Assembly (NCBI GenBank): GCA_964387685.1
Contig: CAYLXK010000015.1
Span: 62,001-126,000 of the forward strand
Reading direction: 5' to 3'
DNA from: Bryobacter sp964387685
GTDB taxonomy: Bacteria > Acidobacteriota > Terriglobia > Bryobacterales > Bryobacteraceae
DNA length: 64,000 nt
Positions 8,899-18,006 of this stretch are shown piece by piece. Numbering within the stretch: position 1 is the first letter of the stretch; every line of letters begins with the position of its first letter. The notes under the pieces were generated by a model that saw only the letters and a list, made by a program, of their open reading frames with translations, made no database searches and was not told where the DNA came from. Both the position numbers and the translations under genes were made by a program.

Positions 8899-10869
8899 CT
8901 AGGGATTCGGCAACGCCGCCGGGCCACGAGCCACACTGCCGCGGATGGCTTCTTCCAGGCTCACCTGATTTACTTCAAGAACCTGACCGGTGGCCTGGTC
9001 GAGCCCGTTCTTGGCCCGGCTGTAATTGGCCAGAGCCGTCACTTCCGTCGCCTGCGCCTGGGCCAGATCGCGCTGGGCCTGGATGACGAGGAAGATGGTG
9101 GAACTGCCCAAGGCGTATTTCTTCTGCTCGGCTTCCAGCGTCTGTTCCTGCAGGCGGCGGCTCTTCAACGCGGCATCGTGCCGGGCCCGGGCCTGTTGCA
9201 ACGCGATAACGGCGTTCGTTACCTCAAGCCGTACATTGTTGAGCTGGCGCTGTTCCTGCAATTCCTGTTGCCGCAGGCGCAGCGTGTCGTTGGCGATATC
9301 GGCCTGGGCGGCGCGGTTGCGCAAGGGCACGTTTAGCTGGAAGCCGATGTTGTAATCGGGGAAGTTGCGGCGCAGGATTTGCTCAAATGCGCCGAAGTAG
9401 CCGCCTACGAAAAACGGATCCACCTGCCGCGGACGCGAGATGGGGATCGAATTGATGCCACCGGCCAAACCGTTGTTCGTAGCGCTGGCAAAGGCGTCCA
9501 GAGAAGGCAGAAGCTGACTACGGGCGCCCGCGAGGCCAATCTTGGTGTTCTGGATATTGATCTGCGTCTGCTCGATTTCCGGCCGCTTGGTCAAAGCCGT
9601 ATCCGTTAACTCGCGCAGATTAATCGACTCCAATTGCGGAATGCGGATCTGGTCCGTCGGGATGATGCGCGCATCGGCCACGGCCGGGCTCGCGATGCCG
9701 GTGCGGCTCAGCGCATTCTTGATGATGGCTTCTTGCTGCAAGAGTTGGGTTTCGCTGACCGTTAGATCCTGCTGCGTGCGCGCGACCTCAGCCTCGGCGC
9801 GGATAATTTCAATCGGCGCCAGCGTTCCAATCTCGACCTGCTTCTTGTTGTCCTCAAAAAGCTTCTGGGCCGTTTCGAGCGCCTTACGCTTCACCAGCAG
9901 GTCTTCGTTGAAAGATACAAGGTCCCAATACAGGTTGATGATTGAACCTACGGTCGTGATCACCTGTTGTTTGAAAACGAGGTCGCTCACCTTCTGGTTG
10001 TTCCGGGCCACGCGAATGTTGCGGTTGTTCACCGCTGTACCGAAACCCTGCAGCAGCCGCTGCGTGACCTGCAAGTTCAGGTTGGAGCGCGTGAAGGGGT
10101 TCAGGTCGTTGTTCGGCGAGTTGGAACTCACCGCGGTGGACGAGTAGCTAAAGTTATAGCCGGTCCCCGTTAGGAATTGCTGGGAAACCCCCGCGTTGAA
10201 TTGCGTGGACTCGGTCACGAGCGCCGTTAGACCGGTGACGAAGGAGTTCGTCTGGGGGCTGGAACTTTTCCCGCGCGAAAGGCTGGAGGTAAAGACCGGG
10301 TCGAGAGCGGGAATCGCCGCGCCGGTCACTTGAAATACTGTGCCCGTATTGCCGCCGGTACCCGCGCCGGTATTTTGACCGCCGCCACCTCCGCCAAAGC
10401 CGCCCGTCACCAGGTTCACGGCCGAGTTGGGACCCGCCTGCACCTGGGTCTGCACGCCGCGGATTACGCCGCCGGCCTGGGCACGCAGCAAATCGTATTC
10501 CGCCAGTTGCGGACCGTAGCGCTGGAGTTCGATATCCAGGTTATTTTCCAAGGCCAGAGCAATCGTGTCCTGCAGCGAAAGGTAAATTTTGCCCGCGCGG
10601 AGCAGGCTTTCGAGGCGGTTGGAATTGCCCAGGTAGACCGGCTGAAAGCGTTTCTCCCGGTAGTTTTTCGTCAACCAAAAGGTGTTGCGCGCAAAGCTGC
10701 TCTTCAACTCCGGCTCGGATGGTAAGGCGCCCGCACCCCGCTCCGGCCGTACCCGTTCCATAGTGGCAGGCGCGGGCGGCACTGGAGTTGGCTGCTGCGC
10801 CCATCCCAGCTCACTGCTGCACAGCAGCGCAACGCTCAACAAGGCGACATTCTCGCGAAAAGTTTTCAT
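8899..10869 (-). CDS. TolC-family outer-membrane efflux protein
   Basis: A 656-residue protein with a signal peptide (MKTFRENVALLSVALLCSS, cleavage likely before QQPTP). Two long coiled-coil regions typical of TolC are visible (LALENNLDIELQRYGPQLAE, ETAQKLFEDNKKQVEIGTLA and QELQEQRQLNNVRLEVTNA). A glycine-rich insert (GGFGGGGGGQNTGAGTGGNT) around residues 155-175 is unusual and would lie in an extracellular or linker loop. Such proteins form trimeric channels for tripartite efflux or type I secretion. No pump is adjacent; the MacAB-like operon at 33-37 kb lacks its own outer-membrane partner. Confidence 0.9.
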   Translation of the reverse strand: MKTFRENVALLSVALLCSSELGWAQQPTPVPPAPATMERVRPERGAGALPSEPELKSSFARNTFWLTKNYREKRFQPVYLGNSNRLESLLRAGKIYLSLQDTIALALENNLDIELQRYGPQLAEYDLLRAQAGGVIRGVQTQVQAGPNSAVNLVTGGFGGGGGGQNTGAGTGGNTGTVFQVTGAAIPALDPVFTSSLSRGKSSSPQTNSFVTGLTALVTESTQFNAGVSQQFLTGTGYNFSYSSTAVSSNSPNNDLNPFTRSNLNLQVTQRLLQGFGTAVNNRNIRVARNNQKVSDLVFKQQVITTVGSIINLYWDLVSFNEDLLVKRKALETAQKLFEDNKKQVEIGTLAPIEIIRAEAEVARTQQDLTVSETQLLQQEAIIKNALSRTGIASPAVADARIIPTDQIRIPQLESINLRELTDTALTKRPEIEQTQINIQNTKIGLAGARSQLLPSLDAFASATNNGLAGGINSIPISRPRQVDPFFVGGYFGAFEQILRRNFPDYNIGFQLNVPLRNRAAQADIANDTLRLRQQELQEQRQLNNVRLEVTNAVIALQQARARHDAALKSRRLQEQTLEAEQKKYALGSSTIFLVIQAQRDLAQAQATEVTALANYSRAKNGLDQATGQVLEVNQVSLEEAIRGSVARGPAALPNP

Positions 10870-11006
10870 AGCTCGATTCCGGGCCTCTGGTCCTCAACTA
10901 GGTACTGAGAGGAAAACGGTGCAACAAGGCCATTTGTTCCTCTACTTTGGTGGTGATTCATAGATTCTAGCTCGAAGGCTGGGGCTGCTATCCTGCTGAT
11001 TAGCCA

Positions 11007-11588
11007 ATGACTGACCGCACGCGGGACACGCTGTCCGCATTCGAACAAACCGGGGCTTATCTCCAGGGTCACTTTCGTCTTACCAGCGGGCTGCACAGCC
11101 CCGAATATCTGCAATGCGCCAAAGTTTTGCAACATCCAGCCTTGGCAGAACGCTTCGGGCGGGAAATCCGGGAGCAATTCAACGGCCTCTCGGTTGGCCT
11201 GGTTTGCGCACCCGCCATGGGCGGACTGATCATAGGCCACGAAGTGGCGCGCGCCTTTGGAGTTCGCTTTATCTTCACCGAGCGGGACCCCGAGGGCAAG
11301 ATGACGCTGCGCCGGGGCTTTGCCGTTGAGCCGGGCGAACGCGTCCTGATCGTCGAAGACGTCATCACAACCGGCGGCAGCACGCGCGAGGTGGTGGGCC
11401 TGCTGCGGGCGGCGGGCGCCGAGGTGGTGGCGGCGGCTTCCATCGTGGACCGTAGCGGCGGCGCGGCGGACGTGGGCGTAGCTCGGATCGCGCTTGCCAC
11501 TCTGGAGGTGACAGCCTACGATCCCGCGGCCTGTCCCTTGTGCGCCCAGGGCCTTCCCGTCACTAAACCCGGCAGCCGTCCGAGCTAG
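11007..11588 (+). CDS. pyrE: Orotate phosphoribosyltransferase
   Basis: Transfers phosphoribosyl from PRPP to orotate in pyrimidine synthesis. The 193-residue protein has the OPRT start (GAYLQGHFRLTSGLHSPEYL), the CAPAMGGLIIGHEVA segment and the PRPP-binding motif VLIVEDVITTGGST. It starts a plus-strand run pyrE-truA-fabH and shares one base of its stop with the GTG of truA. It is transcribed away from the TolC-like gene across a 137-base gap. Confidence 0.94.
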   Translation: MTDRTRDTLSAFEQTGAYLQGHFRLTSGLHSPEYLQCAKVLQHPALAERFGREIREQFNGLSVGLVCAPAMGGLIIGHEVARAFGVRFIFTERDPEGKMTLRRGFAVEPGERVLIVEDVITTGGSTREVVGLLRAAGAEVVAAASIVDRSGGAADVGVARIALATLEVTAYDPAACPLCAQGLPVTKPGSRPS

Positions 11589-12340
11589 TGGCCATGCGGC
11601 GCATCCGCGTGCTGGTGGCCTACGACGGCACCGATTATCACGGCTGGCAGATCCAACCCGGGCTGCCCACCATTGAAGGCGAACTGGAGCGTGTGGTCTC
11701 CGAGATCGAATCCGCGCCGGTGGCGGTGGAAGGCAGCGGGCGCACCGATGCCGGGGTGCATGCCTTAAACGTCTGCGCCGCCTTCGACCTTCGCAATCCG
11801 ATTCCCGCGGCCAATCTCAAAAAGGCGATGAACCAGTTGCTGCCGCGCGACATCCGCATCAACGACGTTGCCGAGGCCGCCGCTGGCTTCCATCCCCGCT
11901 TTGATGCCGTCGCTAAAACCTACGAGTACCGGATCTATCGGCCGGAGGTTTGCCCGCCCTTCATCCGCCGCTATGTGCTTCATCACCCCTATCCTCTCGA
12001 CGAAGACGCGATGATCGGCGCAGCGGCGGCGTTCGTCGGGGAGTACGATTTTGGCCCGTTTGCTTCGGCCGACGAGAGCGATGTTCTCGGCCGTTCCAAG
12101 GTGCGGCGCATCTTCTCCTGCGAAGGGACGCGCCAAGACGACGAAATGCGTTTCCGCGTGCGGGGCAGCGGTTTTTTAAAGCACATGGTGCGGCATATGG
12201 TTGGATTTCTGCTGGAAATCGGCAAAGGAAACGCCGCTCGTCACGATCTGGAAACTCTCTTGCGGGAGGGCGGAAAAGTGCGGGAAACCGCGCCCGCCCA
12301 CGGGCTCACGCAAATCAGCGTGGAATATCCGCTACCCTGA
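11588..12340 (+). CDS. truA: tRNA pseudouridine(38-40) synthase TruA
   Basis: Modifies uridines 38-40 in the tRNA anticodon arm. The TruA active-site motif GSGRTDAGVHA contains the catalytic Asp (residue 54 counted from the GTG start). The N-terminus RIRVLVAYDGTDYHGWQIQP and the later GSGFLKHMVRHMVGFLLEIG are diagnostic. A GTG overlapping the pyrE stop by one base (TAGTG) is given as start; an ATG two codons later at 11594 is an equally good choice. Confidence 0.95.
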   Translation: MAMRRIRVLVAYDGTDYHGWQIQPGLPTIEGELERVVSEIESAPVAVEGSGRTDAGVHALNVCAAFDLRNPIPAANLKKAMNQLLPRDIRINDVAEAAAGFHPRFDAVAKTYEYRIYRPEVCPPFIRRYVLHHPYPLDEDAMIGAAAAFVGEYDFGPFASADESDVLGRSKVRRIFSCEGTRQDDEMRFRVRGSGFLKHMVRHMVGFLLEIGKGNAARHDLETLLREGGKVRETAPAHGLTQISVEYPLP

Positions 12341-12349
12341 AGGTTCTAC

Positions 12350-13345
12350 ATGCAAGAAGTACTCGCGAACTTCCGCTTCCGCATAGCCGGTTGCGGCACC
12401 TCGTTGCCGAGCGAAGTGTTAACGAATGAAACCTTGGCCGGTGAACTAGGCGTAGAGGAGCAATGGATCCTCGACCGTTGCGGAATTGAAACGCGGCACC
12501 AGTCCACGGGAGAAGAGACTACGTTGAGTTTGGCGGTGGAGGCCTCGCGCCGCGCCTTGGCCTGCGATCCCGCGCCCCTGCCCGATTTGCTGCTCTGTTC
12601 GACCTTTACGCCGCAATATCTGCTTTGCCCCACGGCGCCCGCTATCGCCAAAGAACTGGGACTGCCTCCGATTGGCGCTTTCGACATCAATGCGGCCTGC
12701 AGCGGCGCGGCCATTGGCTTTCTGACCTCGATCAACTTCCTGGCGATGGGTTTTTCGAAACGCGTGCTGCTGGTCTGCAGCGATACGCCCACCAAGTACT
12801 TGAAGGCGAGCGACCGCAACACGCGCATCCTGATGGGCGACGGCGCGGCCGCCATGGTGCTGGAGACCACCGATAATTGCGAGAGCCGCATCTTGAGCTG
12901 GCTCTGGGGCTCGGACGGTGCGGGCAAGCAAATGTTCCATGTGCCCGGCGGCGGCAGCGCGCTGCCTCCCACCGCCTTGACCGACAACGAGACGGAGCTA
13001 AGCGTGGCCATGGACGGGCGCAGCCTTTTCCGCTTCGCCGTGGAGCAAGGCTCGATAGCGATTGCGAGCCTGATTGAAAAGGCCAAGCTTACGGCCGGCG
13101 ATGTCGATTGGGTGATTGTGCATCAGGCCAACCGGCGCATCATGCAGGCCTTGATCGACCGCAGCGGTATTGCGGGCGATCGTTGGGTTTCCAACATCAA
13201 TGCCGTGGGCAATACCGTCGCCGCATCGATCCCCTTGGCCTTGGCGCAAGGCATGAACCAAGGCTCTTTTCAGCACGGGCACCGCATTCTGGTGCTCGGC
13301 TTCGGCGCCGGGCTCACCTGGGCGGGCTTTTTGATGCAATGGTAG
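12350..13345 (+). CDS. fabH: 3-oxoacyl-ACP synthase III (FabH)
   Basis: A condensing enzyme of 331 residues that would start fatty-acid chains from acyl-CoA and malonyl-ACP. The catalytic triad is intact: Cys117 in FDINAACSGAAIGF, His258 in VIVHQANRRI and Asn288 in NAVGNTVAAS. The C-terminal LVLGFGAGLTWAGFLMQW is the standard FabH ending. It follows truA by 9 bases and may be co-transcribed. FabH paralogues also serve in secondary metabolism, but nothing nearby suggests that here. Confidence 0.93.
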   Translation: MQEVLANFRFRIAGCGTSLPSEVLTNETLAGELGVEEQWILDRCGIETRHQSTGEETTLSLAVEASRRALACDPAPLPDLLLCSTFTPQYLLCPTAPAIAKELGLPPIGAFDINAACSGAAIGFLTSINFLAMGFSKRVLLVCSDTPTKYLKASDRNTRILMGDGAAAMVLETTDNCESRILSWLWGSDGAGKQMFHVPGGGSALPPTALTDNETELSVAMDGRSLFRFAVEQGSIAIASLIEKAKLTAGDVDWVIVHQANRRIMQALIDRSGIAGDRWVSNINAVGNTVAASIPLALAQGMNQGSFQHGHRILVLGFGAGLTWAGFLMQW

Positions 13346-13354
13346 GCAACAGCG

Positions 13355-13723
13355 TTACTTCTTGTCTTCCCCGCCCTTCAGCATTCCGCCGATCACCATA
13401 TCCAGCACCCAATTCACGCCGGTCATAACGAGCGAGCCCAGGAAGGCGGCGAGGAAGCCACTGACCGCAAAGCCGTTAACCAGATTCGCCGCGAGCAGAA
13501 ACATCAGCGCGTTGATGATCAAGCCGGAGACGCCCAGCGTCAGGCAGCCGATCGGCAGCGTTAATAGCTTCAACAAACTGCCCAGGGTGGCATTGACCAA
13601 GCCAATCACCAGCGCGGCAATCGCCGCCGCCTGCCAACCCGAGACACTTACGCCCGGAACGACCTGCGTCACGAGGTAAAGCGCCACCGCACTCACCGCC
13701 CACTTCAGCAATAAGCCCATCAT
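13355..13723 (-). CDS. Phage-holin-family (Phage_holin_4_2) small membrane protein
   Basis: A 122-residue protein with four hydrophobic segments in the order seen in the chromosomal 'phage holin family' proteins: LLKWAVSAVALYLVTQVVPG, a segment around AAIAALVIGLVNATLG, then LKLLTLPIGCLTLGVSGLII and MFLLAANLVNGF. The name reflects family membership only; these genes are common in non-phage settings and their role is unknown. The coding region overlaps the upstream hydrolase stop by 4 bases, indicating coupling. Two consecutive Met codons open the frame. Confidence 0.8.
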   Translation of the reverse strand: MMGLLLKWAVSAVALYLVTQVVPGVSVSGWQAAAIAALVIGLVNATLGSLLKLLTLPIGCLTLGVSGLIINALMFLLAANLVNGFAVSGFLAAFLGSLVMTGVNWVLDMVIGGMLKGGEDKK

Positions 13724-14595
13724 GGTTTCAAACTCCTTATGAATTCCGCGATCTCGCGATTGACGATCTCCGGCTTTTCCAATTGCAGAAAATGGGAGAC
13801 CCCCGGAATGAACTTATATCGAATTTGCGGAAACAGCTGGCGCAGGTAGACCTCTTCGCCGGGAGGCGCCTGCCGGCCGGCCCGCAAGGCGAGCAGCGGC
13901 TGAGGCAGGGAATCTTCTTTCCACAGCCGCAAATCCGCCAAGGCGGCCATGGCTCCTTCCGCCGTCTCCGGCTTGGTTTGCAGCACCTGCCCCAGCACCA
14001 TCAGGCGGAACTCCGTTGGCGTTTCGTCGGCATAGAGATTAGCGAGGAAAGCGCTGATATTTCGCTCGCGGATGGCTTTTTCGAGGCCCGGCCCAAAGCC
14101 TTTGGCCAAGCCGGCAATCGACTGTTTCCAGCGCTCACGCCCCGCCTCGTCGGGCGGCAATTGGAATACCGCGCCGTCCAGGAAGATCAAGGCTTTGGCT
14201 ACGCCGGGAAAGAGCCGCGCGTGCTGTCGCGCTACGGCGGCGCCCAGAGAATGGCCGATCAGAATGGGCGCGTTCAATTTTTCGGCTTGCCGCACAGCCT
14301 CAACGGCGCGCGCGAAGCCCTCGATGCTGAAAGCGGCGGGCGGCGCGCTCTGGCCATGGCCCGGCAGATCGATCGCGATTACGCGGTAGGTTTTTTTGAA
14401 CTCCTCGATTTGAGGCAGAAAGAAAGTCTGGTTGCAGCTCCAGCCGTGGATGAAAAGGAGCGATTGCCGCCCTGAGCCCTCCGCGCGATAGTGCAGCGTG
14501 TTGCCGTTGAAAAGCAAGGTGGCGGCACCAGCCGGGTACAGCGCGAGGAACACTATCAAGATCGCTTTGATGGCCAAGTAGACGTAGTGTGACAT
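13720..14595 (-). CDS. Alpha/beta hydrolase, membrane-anchored or secreted
   Basis: A 291-residue alpha/beta hydrolase with an N-terminal hydrophobic segment (YLAIKAILIVFLALYPAGAA) acting as signal or anchor. The oxyanion region is LLFIHGWSCNQ, the nucleophile elbow is GHSLGAAVA, and the catalytic His is in GVSHFLQLEKPEIVN close to the end. Substrate is unknown; esterase, lipase or haloperoxidase-like chemistry are all possible. It lies between the GT-C-like gene (8 bases upstream) and the holin-family gene (4-base overlap), all on the minus strand. Confidence 0.85.
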   Translation of the reverse strand: MSHYVYLAIKAILIVFLALYPAGAATLLFNGNTLHYRAEGSGRQSLLFIHGWSCNQTFFLPQIEEFKKTYRVIAIDLPGHGQSAPPAAFSIEGFARAVEAVRQAEKLNAPILIGHSLGAAVARQHARLFPGVAKALIFLDGAVFQLPPDEAGRERWKQSIAGLAKGFGPGLEKAIRERNISAFLANLYADETPTEFRLMVLGQVLQTKPETAEGAMAALADLRLWKEDSLPQPLLALRAGRQAPPGEEVYLRQLFPQIRYKFIPGVSHFLQLEKPEIVNREIAEFIRSLKP

Positions 14596-14603
14596 AGGGC
14601 GGC

Positions 14604-16256
14604 CTAGGGCAGCAGAGCGATTCGCATGAGGCCAATGCCCAGGGGCGCGGGATAGCCCTGGACTTTCAGGCCGGGCGAGGACTCGAGCCTCACTTCCACT
14701 TCGCCCTCAAGCGGCGACGGGAGCGCTAGCGTGTGGAGAGGCGTCCCCGCCTCGACAAATTCCAGTTGCGCGAGAGCAGCGCCGTTGACAAAGACACTGG
14801 TCTTCACCCGGCGCAGCCGCTCGATCAAGATCTGGCCGACGTTGAAGCGGAGTTCGAGGCGGCGCGATGCAGCGGGCGCCAGTAAACGCAGAGCGGCGCG
14901 CTCTCCGGCCCAGCGGAACCCGCCTTCGCGATGGAACCAACCGTCGCGCAGTTGCCAGGCGCTGGAGGGCTGGCTGAAATCCAGCTCACCCAGCCTTGTC
15001 TCCCGATAGCGGTGCGGCAAGGCGCTTAGGGCTTGAGTGGGCCGAAACCAGACCAGGGCCACCAGAGCCTCCTCGGCGGCTTGGCGGCGGGCGGATTCCT
15101 GTTCCTGGTCCAGAATCTCTACATCCGGGCGGCCGCTGATTAAGCGCAGAGCGCCTTGAATGCCGTGGGCGCGCAAGCCCGGCGGGATGCCTTCATAGAA
15201 GACGCGCGGGGGGAAGGGGCGCGCGTCGTAGAGGATCTTCAATTGCTCGACATAGGCGCGGTTCTCGTGGGCGAGGGCGAGTTCCGTCTTGCGCTTTTCG
15301 CGCAGGACCAGGAAGCTGAGGCCGAGCCAAGCGGCCAGGCCCGCCGAGAGGACCCTTTGGGGCATACGCGCGAAAAGGAAGGCCAGGCCCAGGCTGGCCG
15401 GGATTAGCGGGACATACCAATAGACGCTGAAGAGGCGGCGGGGCAGAAACACCAGGGGCAGGATCATGGCCAGCGTGCCGGCTACACCGAACCAGATCTT
15501 GCGCTCGCGGGCAAAGTAGGCGGAGGCGGCTAGCAGGAGCGCGCCCCATTTATTAAGGGCGACCGTCCAAAAGTAGAAAGGCAGGGTCAAGACCAGGGAA
15601 GACCAGGAAAAGCGAAGCGTGTAATCGTTGTTGCGGCCCGCGTTGACCAGCATGGCCTGGAGGCCGAAGTTCGCGCTGAGGGCGGCAAAGAGCCAGACCC
15701 GACGCCAATTGTCCAAGGCCAAAGCGACGGGCAGGAAGATCGCGACCTCCTTGGCACGATAGGCGATGAGGAAGGTGGCGATGCCGGCCCACCACCAGCG
15801 GGTGCCGTAGAGCAACCAGGTTATAAGGCAAAAGGTGCCACAGAGCAGGTCAAAGACATACATGGGCTTCCACCAGGCTTCGAGCAGCGCCGCGTGAAAG
15901 CCCCAGAAGAAGGCGGCGGCCCAGGCGCCCCATTCCCCGGCGCCGCGGCGGTAGGCCAGCCAGCCGATTAGAAAGGTATTGAGCAGGTGGATCGTGAAAA
16001 GAATGGGCACATAACGGCTGAAATCGAGCCCAAAGGCGCGGCCGGCGAAGTGATAAAACAGCGCGCCCGTCGCCCGGGTATTGTTTTCGCTGAAGCGGAG
16101 AGAGACATAGTCGCCGAAAAAGCCTTCGGGGCGGGCCCGTGTGGCCCAGGAGAGGTTGTCGAGGTCGTCGTCGGAAAAATAGCCTTCGAAGGCGCCGCGA
16201 TTGGCGACCAGAAAGAGAGCGATCCAGGCCAAAGCCAGAGCCAGGCGAAGCTTCAC
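14604..16256 (-). CDS. Polytopic membrane protein, GT-C glycosyltransferase-like
   Basis: A 550-residue protein with about ten transmembrane segments in the first 340 residues and a soluble C-terminal part that looks beta-rich (LRLLAPAASRRLELRFNVGQ). After the first segment the extracytoplasmic loop contains an acidic cluster, EGYFSDDDLDNL, the arrangement found in GT-C lipid-linked sugar transferases. That assignment is inference; no close family is recognised. Its ATG overlaps the stop of the IlvD/Edd gene upstream (4 bases), so the two are coupled. Confidence 0.65.
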   Translation of the reverse strand: MKLRLALALAWIALFLVANRGAFEGYFSDDDLDNLSWATRARPEGFFGDYVSLRFSENNTRATGALFYHFAGRAFGLDFSRYVPILFTIHLLNTFLIGWLAYRRGAGEWGAWAAAFFWGFHAALLEAWWKPMYVFDLLCGTFCLITWLLYGTRWWWAGIATFLIAYRAKEVAIFLPVALALDNWRRVWLFAALSANFGLQAMLVNAGRNNDYTLRFSWSSLVLTLPFYFWTVALNKWGALLLAASAYFARERKIWFGVAGTLAMILPLVFLPRRLFSVYWYVPLIPASLGLAFLFARMPQRVLSAGLAAWLGLSFLVLREKRKTELALAHENRAYVEQLKILYDARPFPPRVFYEGIPPGLRAHGIQGALRLISGRPDVEILDQEQESARRQAAEEALVALVWFRPTQALSALPHRYRETRLGELDFSQPSSAWQLRDGWFHREGGFRWAGERAALRLLAPAASRRLELRFNVGQILIERLRRVKTSVFVNGAALAQLEFVEAGTPLHTLALPSPLEGEVEVRLESSPGLKVQGYPAPLGIGLMRIALLP

Positions 16257-17935
16257 GCCTTCTCTTTCTTAAGGAAGCCGAAGTCGCAACCGAGGTGGGC
16301 CTGCTCCACGTGGTCCCAGAAGAGGCGGGCGTAGCCGCGTTCCGGCTTGGGCCGGAGGGCGGGCCGCTTGGCTAGACGGGCAGCGATGGCCGCGTCGCCC
16401 ACGCCGAGAGTCAGCGTGCGCGCGGGGACGTCGAGGCGGATTTCGTCGCCGGTCTCGACCGCCGCCAGCGGACCACCGAGTGCGGACTCCGGGCTGATGT
16501 GGAGAACGACCGTACCGAAGCTGGTGCCGGACATGCGAGCGTCCGAGATGCGCACCATGTCCTGAACGCCCTTGGCCAGCAGGGACTTGGGCATGGGGAT
16601 GTGGCCCCACTCGGGAAAGCCGGGCCCGCCGAGGGGACCGGCGTTGCGCAGGACCAGGACGTCGGAGGCGTCGGGCAGGAAGGAGTCGTCATTGACGCGC
16701 GTGAGCATCTCATCCTTGGACTCAAAGACGATCGCTTTGCCGCGATGAGACAGCAGCGCGGGAGAGGCGGCGCTGGTCTTGATCAATGCGCCATCGGGAG
16801 CGAGGTTGCCACGCAGGACTTGGATGCCGCCATTGGAGCCGAGAGGACGAATCACCGGCTGCTCCCAAGGTGTAAAGCGATGGATGGCTTGGCCCATTGT
16901 TTCCCCCGCGACGGTGCGCGCGGCACTGTGAATCGAGGCGCCGAGCATCTTGAGCAGCGCGGGGACGCCGCCCGCGTAAGCGAAGTCTTCCATCAGGAAA
17001 CGGCCATGGGGTTTGGTGTCGACCAGGAGGGGCGTGCGAGCGGAGATTTCTTCGAAGTCGTCAAGCGTAAGGGGCACGCCGACGCGACCGGCAATCGCGA
17101 GCAGATGCACGACGGCATTGGTGGAAGCGCCCGCCGCCATGAGAGCCGTGATCGCATTTTCAAAGGCGGCGCGCGTCAGCACTTCGCTGGGCTTCGGACC
17201 TTGGACGGCCATGGCCACGGCGCGGCGGCCGCTTTCTTCGGCAAGGGCGGCACGGCGGCCATCGACGGCGGGCCAGGCGGCGGCGCCGGGAAGCGTCATG
17301 CCCAGGGCCTCGGCCACCAGGGCCATGGAACTGGCGGTGCCCATCACCATGCAATGGCCGGCGGAGCGGGCGATGCCGCAAGCAAGCTCTTCCATGTCGG
17401 CTTCGTCGAGTTTGTTCTCGCGATAGAGGTCGAACATCTTGCGGCCGTCCGTGCCGCTACCAAGCGTCTGGCCTTGCCAGGTGCCATTGAGCATAGGGCC
17501 GCCGGGGACGACGAGGGCGGGGATGTCGGCGCTGGCGGCGCCCATCAAAAGCGCAGGGATCGTCTTATCGCAGCCGCCGAGCAAGACGACGGAATCTAAG
17601 GGATTGCCGCGGATCATTTCTTCGACGTCCATGCTCATCAGATTGCGGAAGAGCATGGCGGTGGGCTTCAGGAACATCTCGCCCAGGCTGATGACCGGGA
17701 ATTCGCACGGGACGCCGCCGGAGGCCCAGACGCCGCGTTTGACGTCTTCGGCCAGTTGGGTGAGGTGGCGATTGCAGGGGTTGAGGTCCGAGGCGGTGTT
17801 GCAGATGCCCACGATGGGCTTTCCGTCGGTGGATTGGGCGGTCCAGCCTTGGGCGCGCCAAGTGGATTTGCGCGCGAAAGAATAGTATTCCCGCCGGTCG
17901 AACCAGGATTCCGAACGCAGCCGCTTTTCGCTCAT
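16253..17935 (-). CDS. IlvD/Edd-family dehydratase, sugar-acid dehydratase type
   Basis: A 560-residue iron-sulfur dehydratase starting at MSEKRLRSESWFDRREYYSF; an upstream in-frame extension has no family similarity. Cluster and metal ligands are visible in GICNTASDLNPCN, GGCDKTIPALLMG and AGHCMVMGTASSM. The N-terminal pattern and the MVMGTASSM motif resemble the L-arabonate/D-xylonate dehydratase branch more than the branched-chain amino-acid enzyme, so a sugar-acid substrate is more likely. Leu/Ile/Val synthesis remains an alternative. It is coupled to the downstream membrane protein and divergent from the sigma factor gene. Confidence 0.87.
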   Translation of the reverse strand: MSEKRLRSESWFDRREYYSFARKSTWRAQGWTAQSTDGKPIVGICNTASDLNPCNRHLTQLAEDVKRGVWASGGVPCEFPVISLGEMFLKPTAMLFRNLMSMDVEEMIRGNPLDSVVLLGGCDKTIPALLMGAASADIPALVVPGGPMLNGTWQGQTLGSGTDGRKMFDLYRENKLDEADMEELACGIARSAGHCMVMGTASSMALVAEALGMTLPGAAAWPAVDGRRAALAEESGRRAVAMAVQGPKPSEVLTRAAFENAITALMAAGASTNAVVHLLAIAGRVGVPLTLDDFEEISARTPLLVDTKPHGRFLMEDFAYAGGVPALLKMLGASIHSAARTVAGETMGQAIHRFTPWEQPVIRPLGSNGGIQVLRGNLAPDGALIKTSAASPALLSHRGKAIVFESKDEMLTRVNDDSFLPDASDVLVLRNAGPLGGPGFPEWGHIPMPKSLLAKGVQDMVRISDARMSGTSFGTVVLHISPESALGGPLAAVETGDEIRLDVPARTLTLGVGDAAIAARLAKRPALRPKPERGYARLFWDHVEQAHLGCDFGFLKKEKA

Positions 17936-18006
17936 GAGTTTCGAGTTTATCGCGTGATTTTTTGTAAACGGATGGGGCGGTGGCGCCGTTTCCTTTACAG
18001 CAGAGC

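Noticed and set aside
10908..10943. Inverted repeat AGAGGAA / TTCCTCT in the TolC-pyrE divergent region
   Set aside because: Only 7 bases with a 22-base spacer; too weak to call an operator or terminator by itself.
16499..17599. 366-codon plus-strand frame opposite the IlvD/Edd gene
   Set aside because: Gly/His-rich translation typical of antisense reading in GC-rich DNA; the dehydratase on the minus strand is certain.
17966..17991. AAACGG / CCGTTT inverted repeat upstream of the ECF sigma gene
   Set aside because: Six-base arms are expected by chance in a region of this size; could be an autoregulatory site but nothing else supports it.
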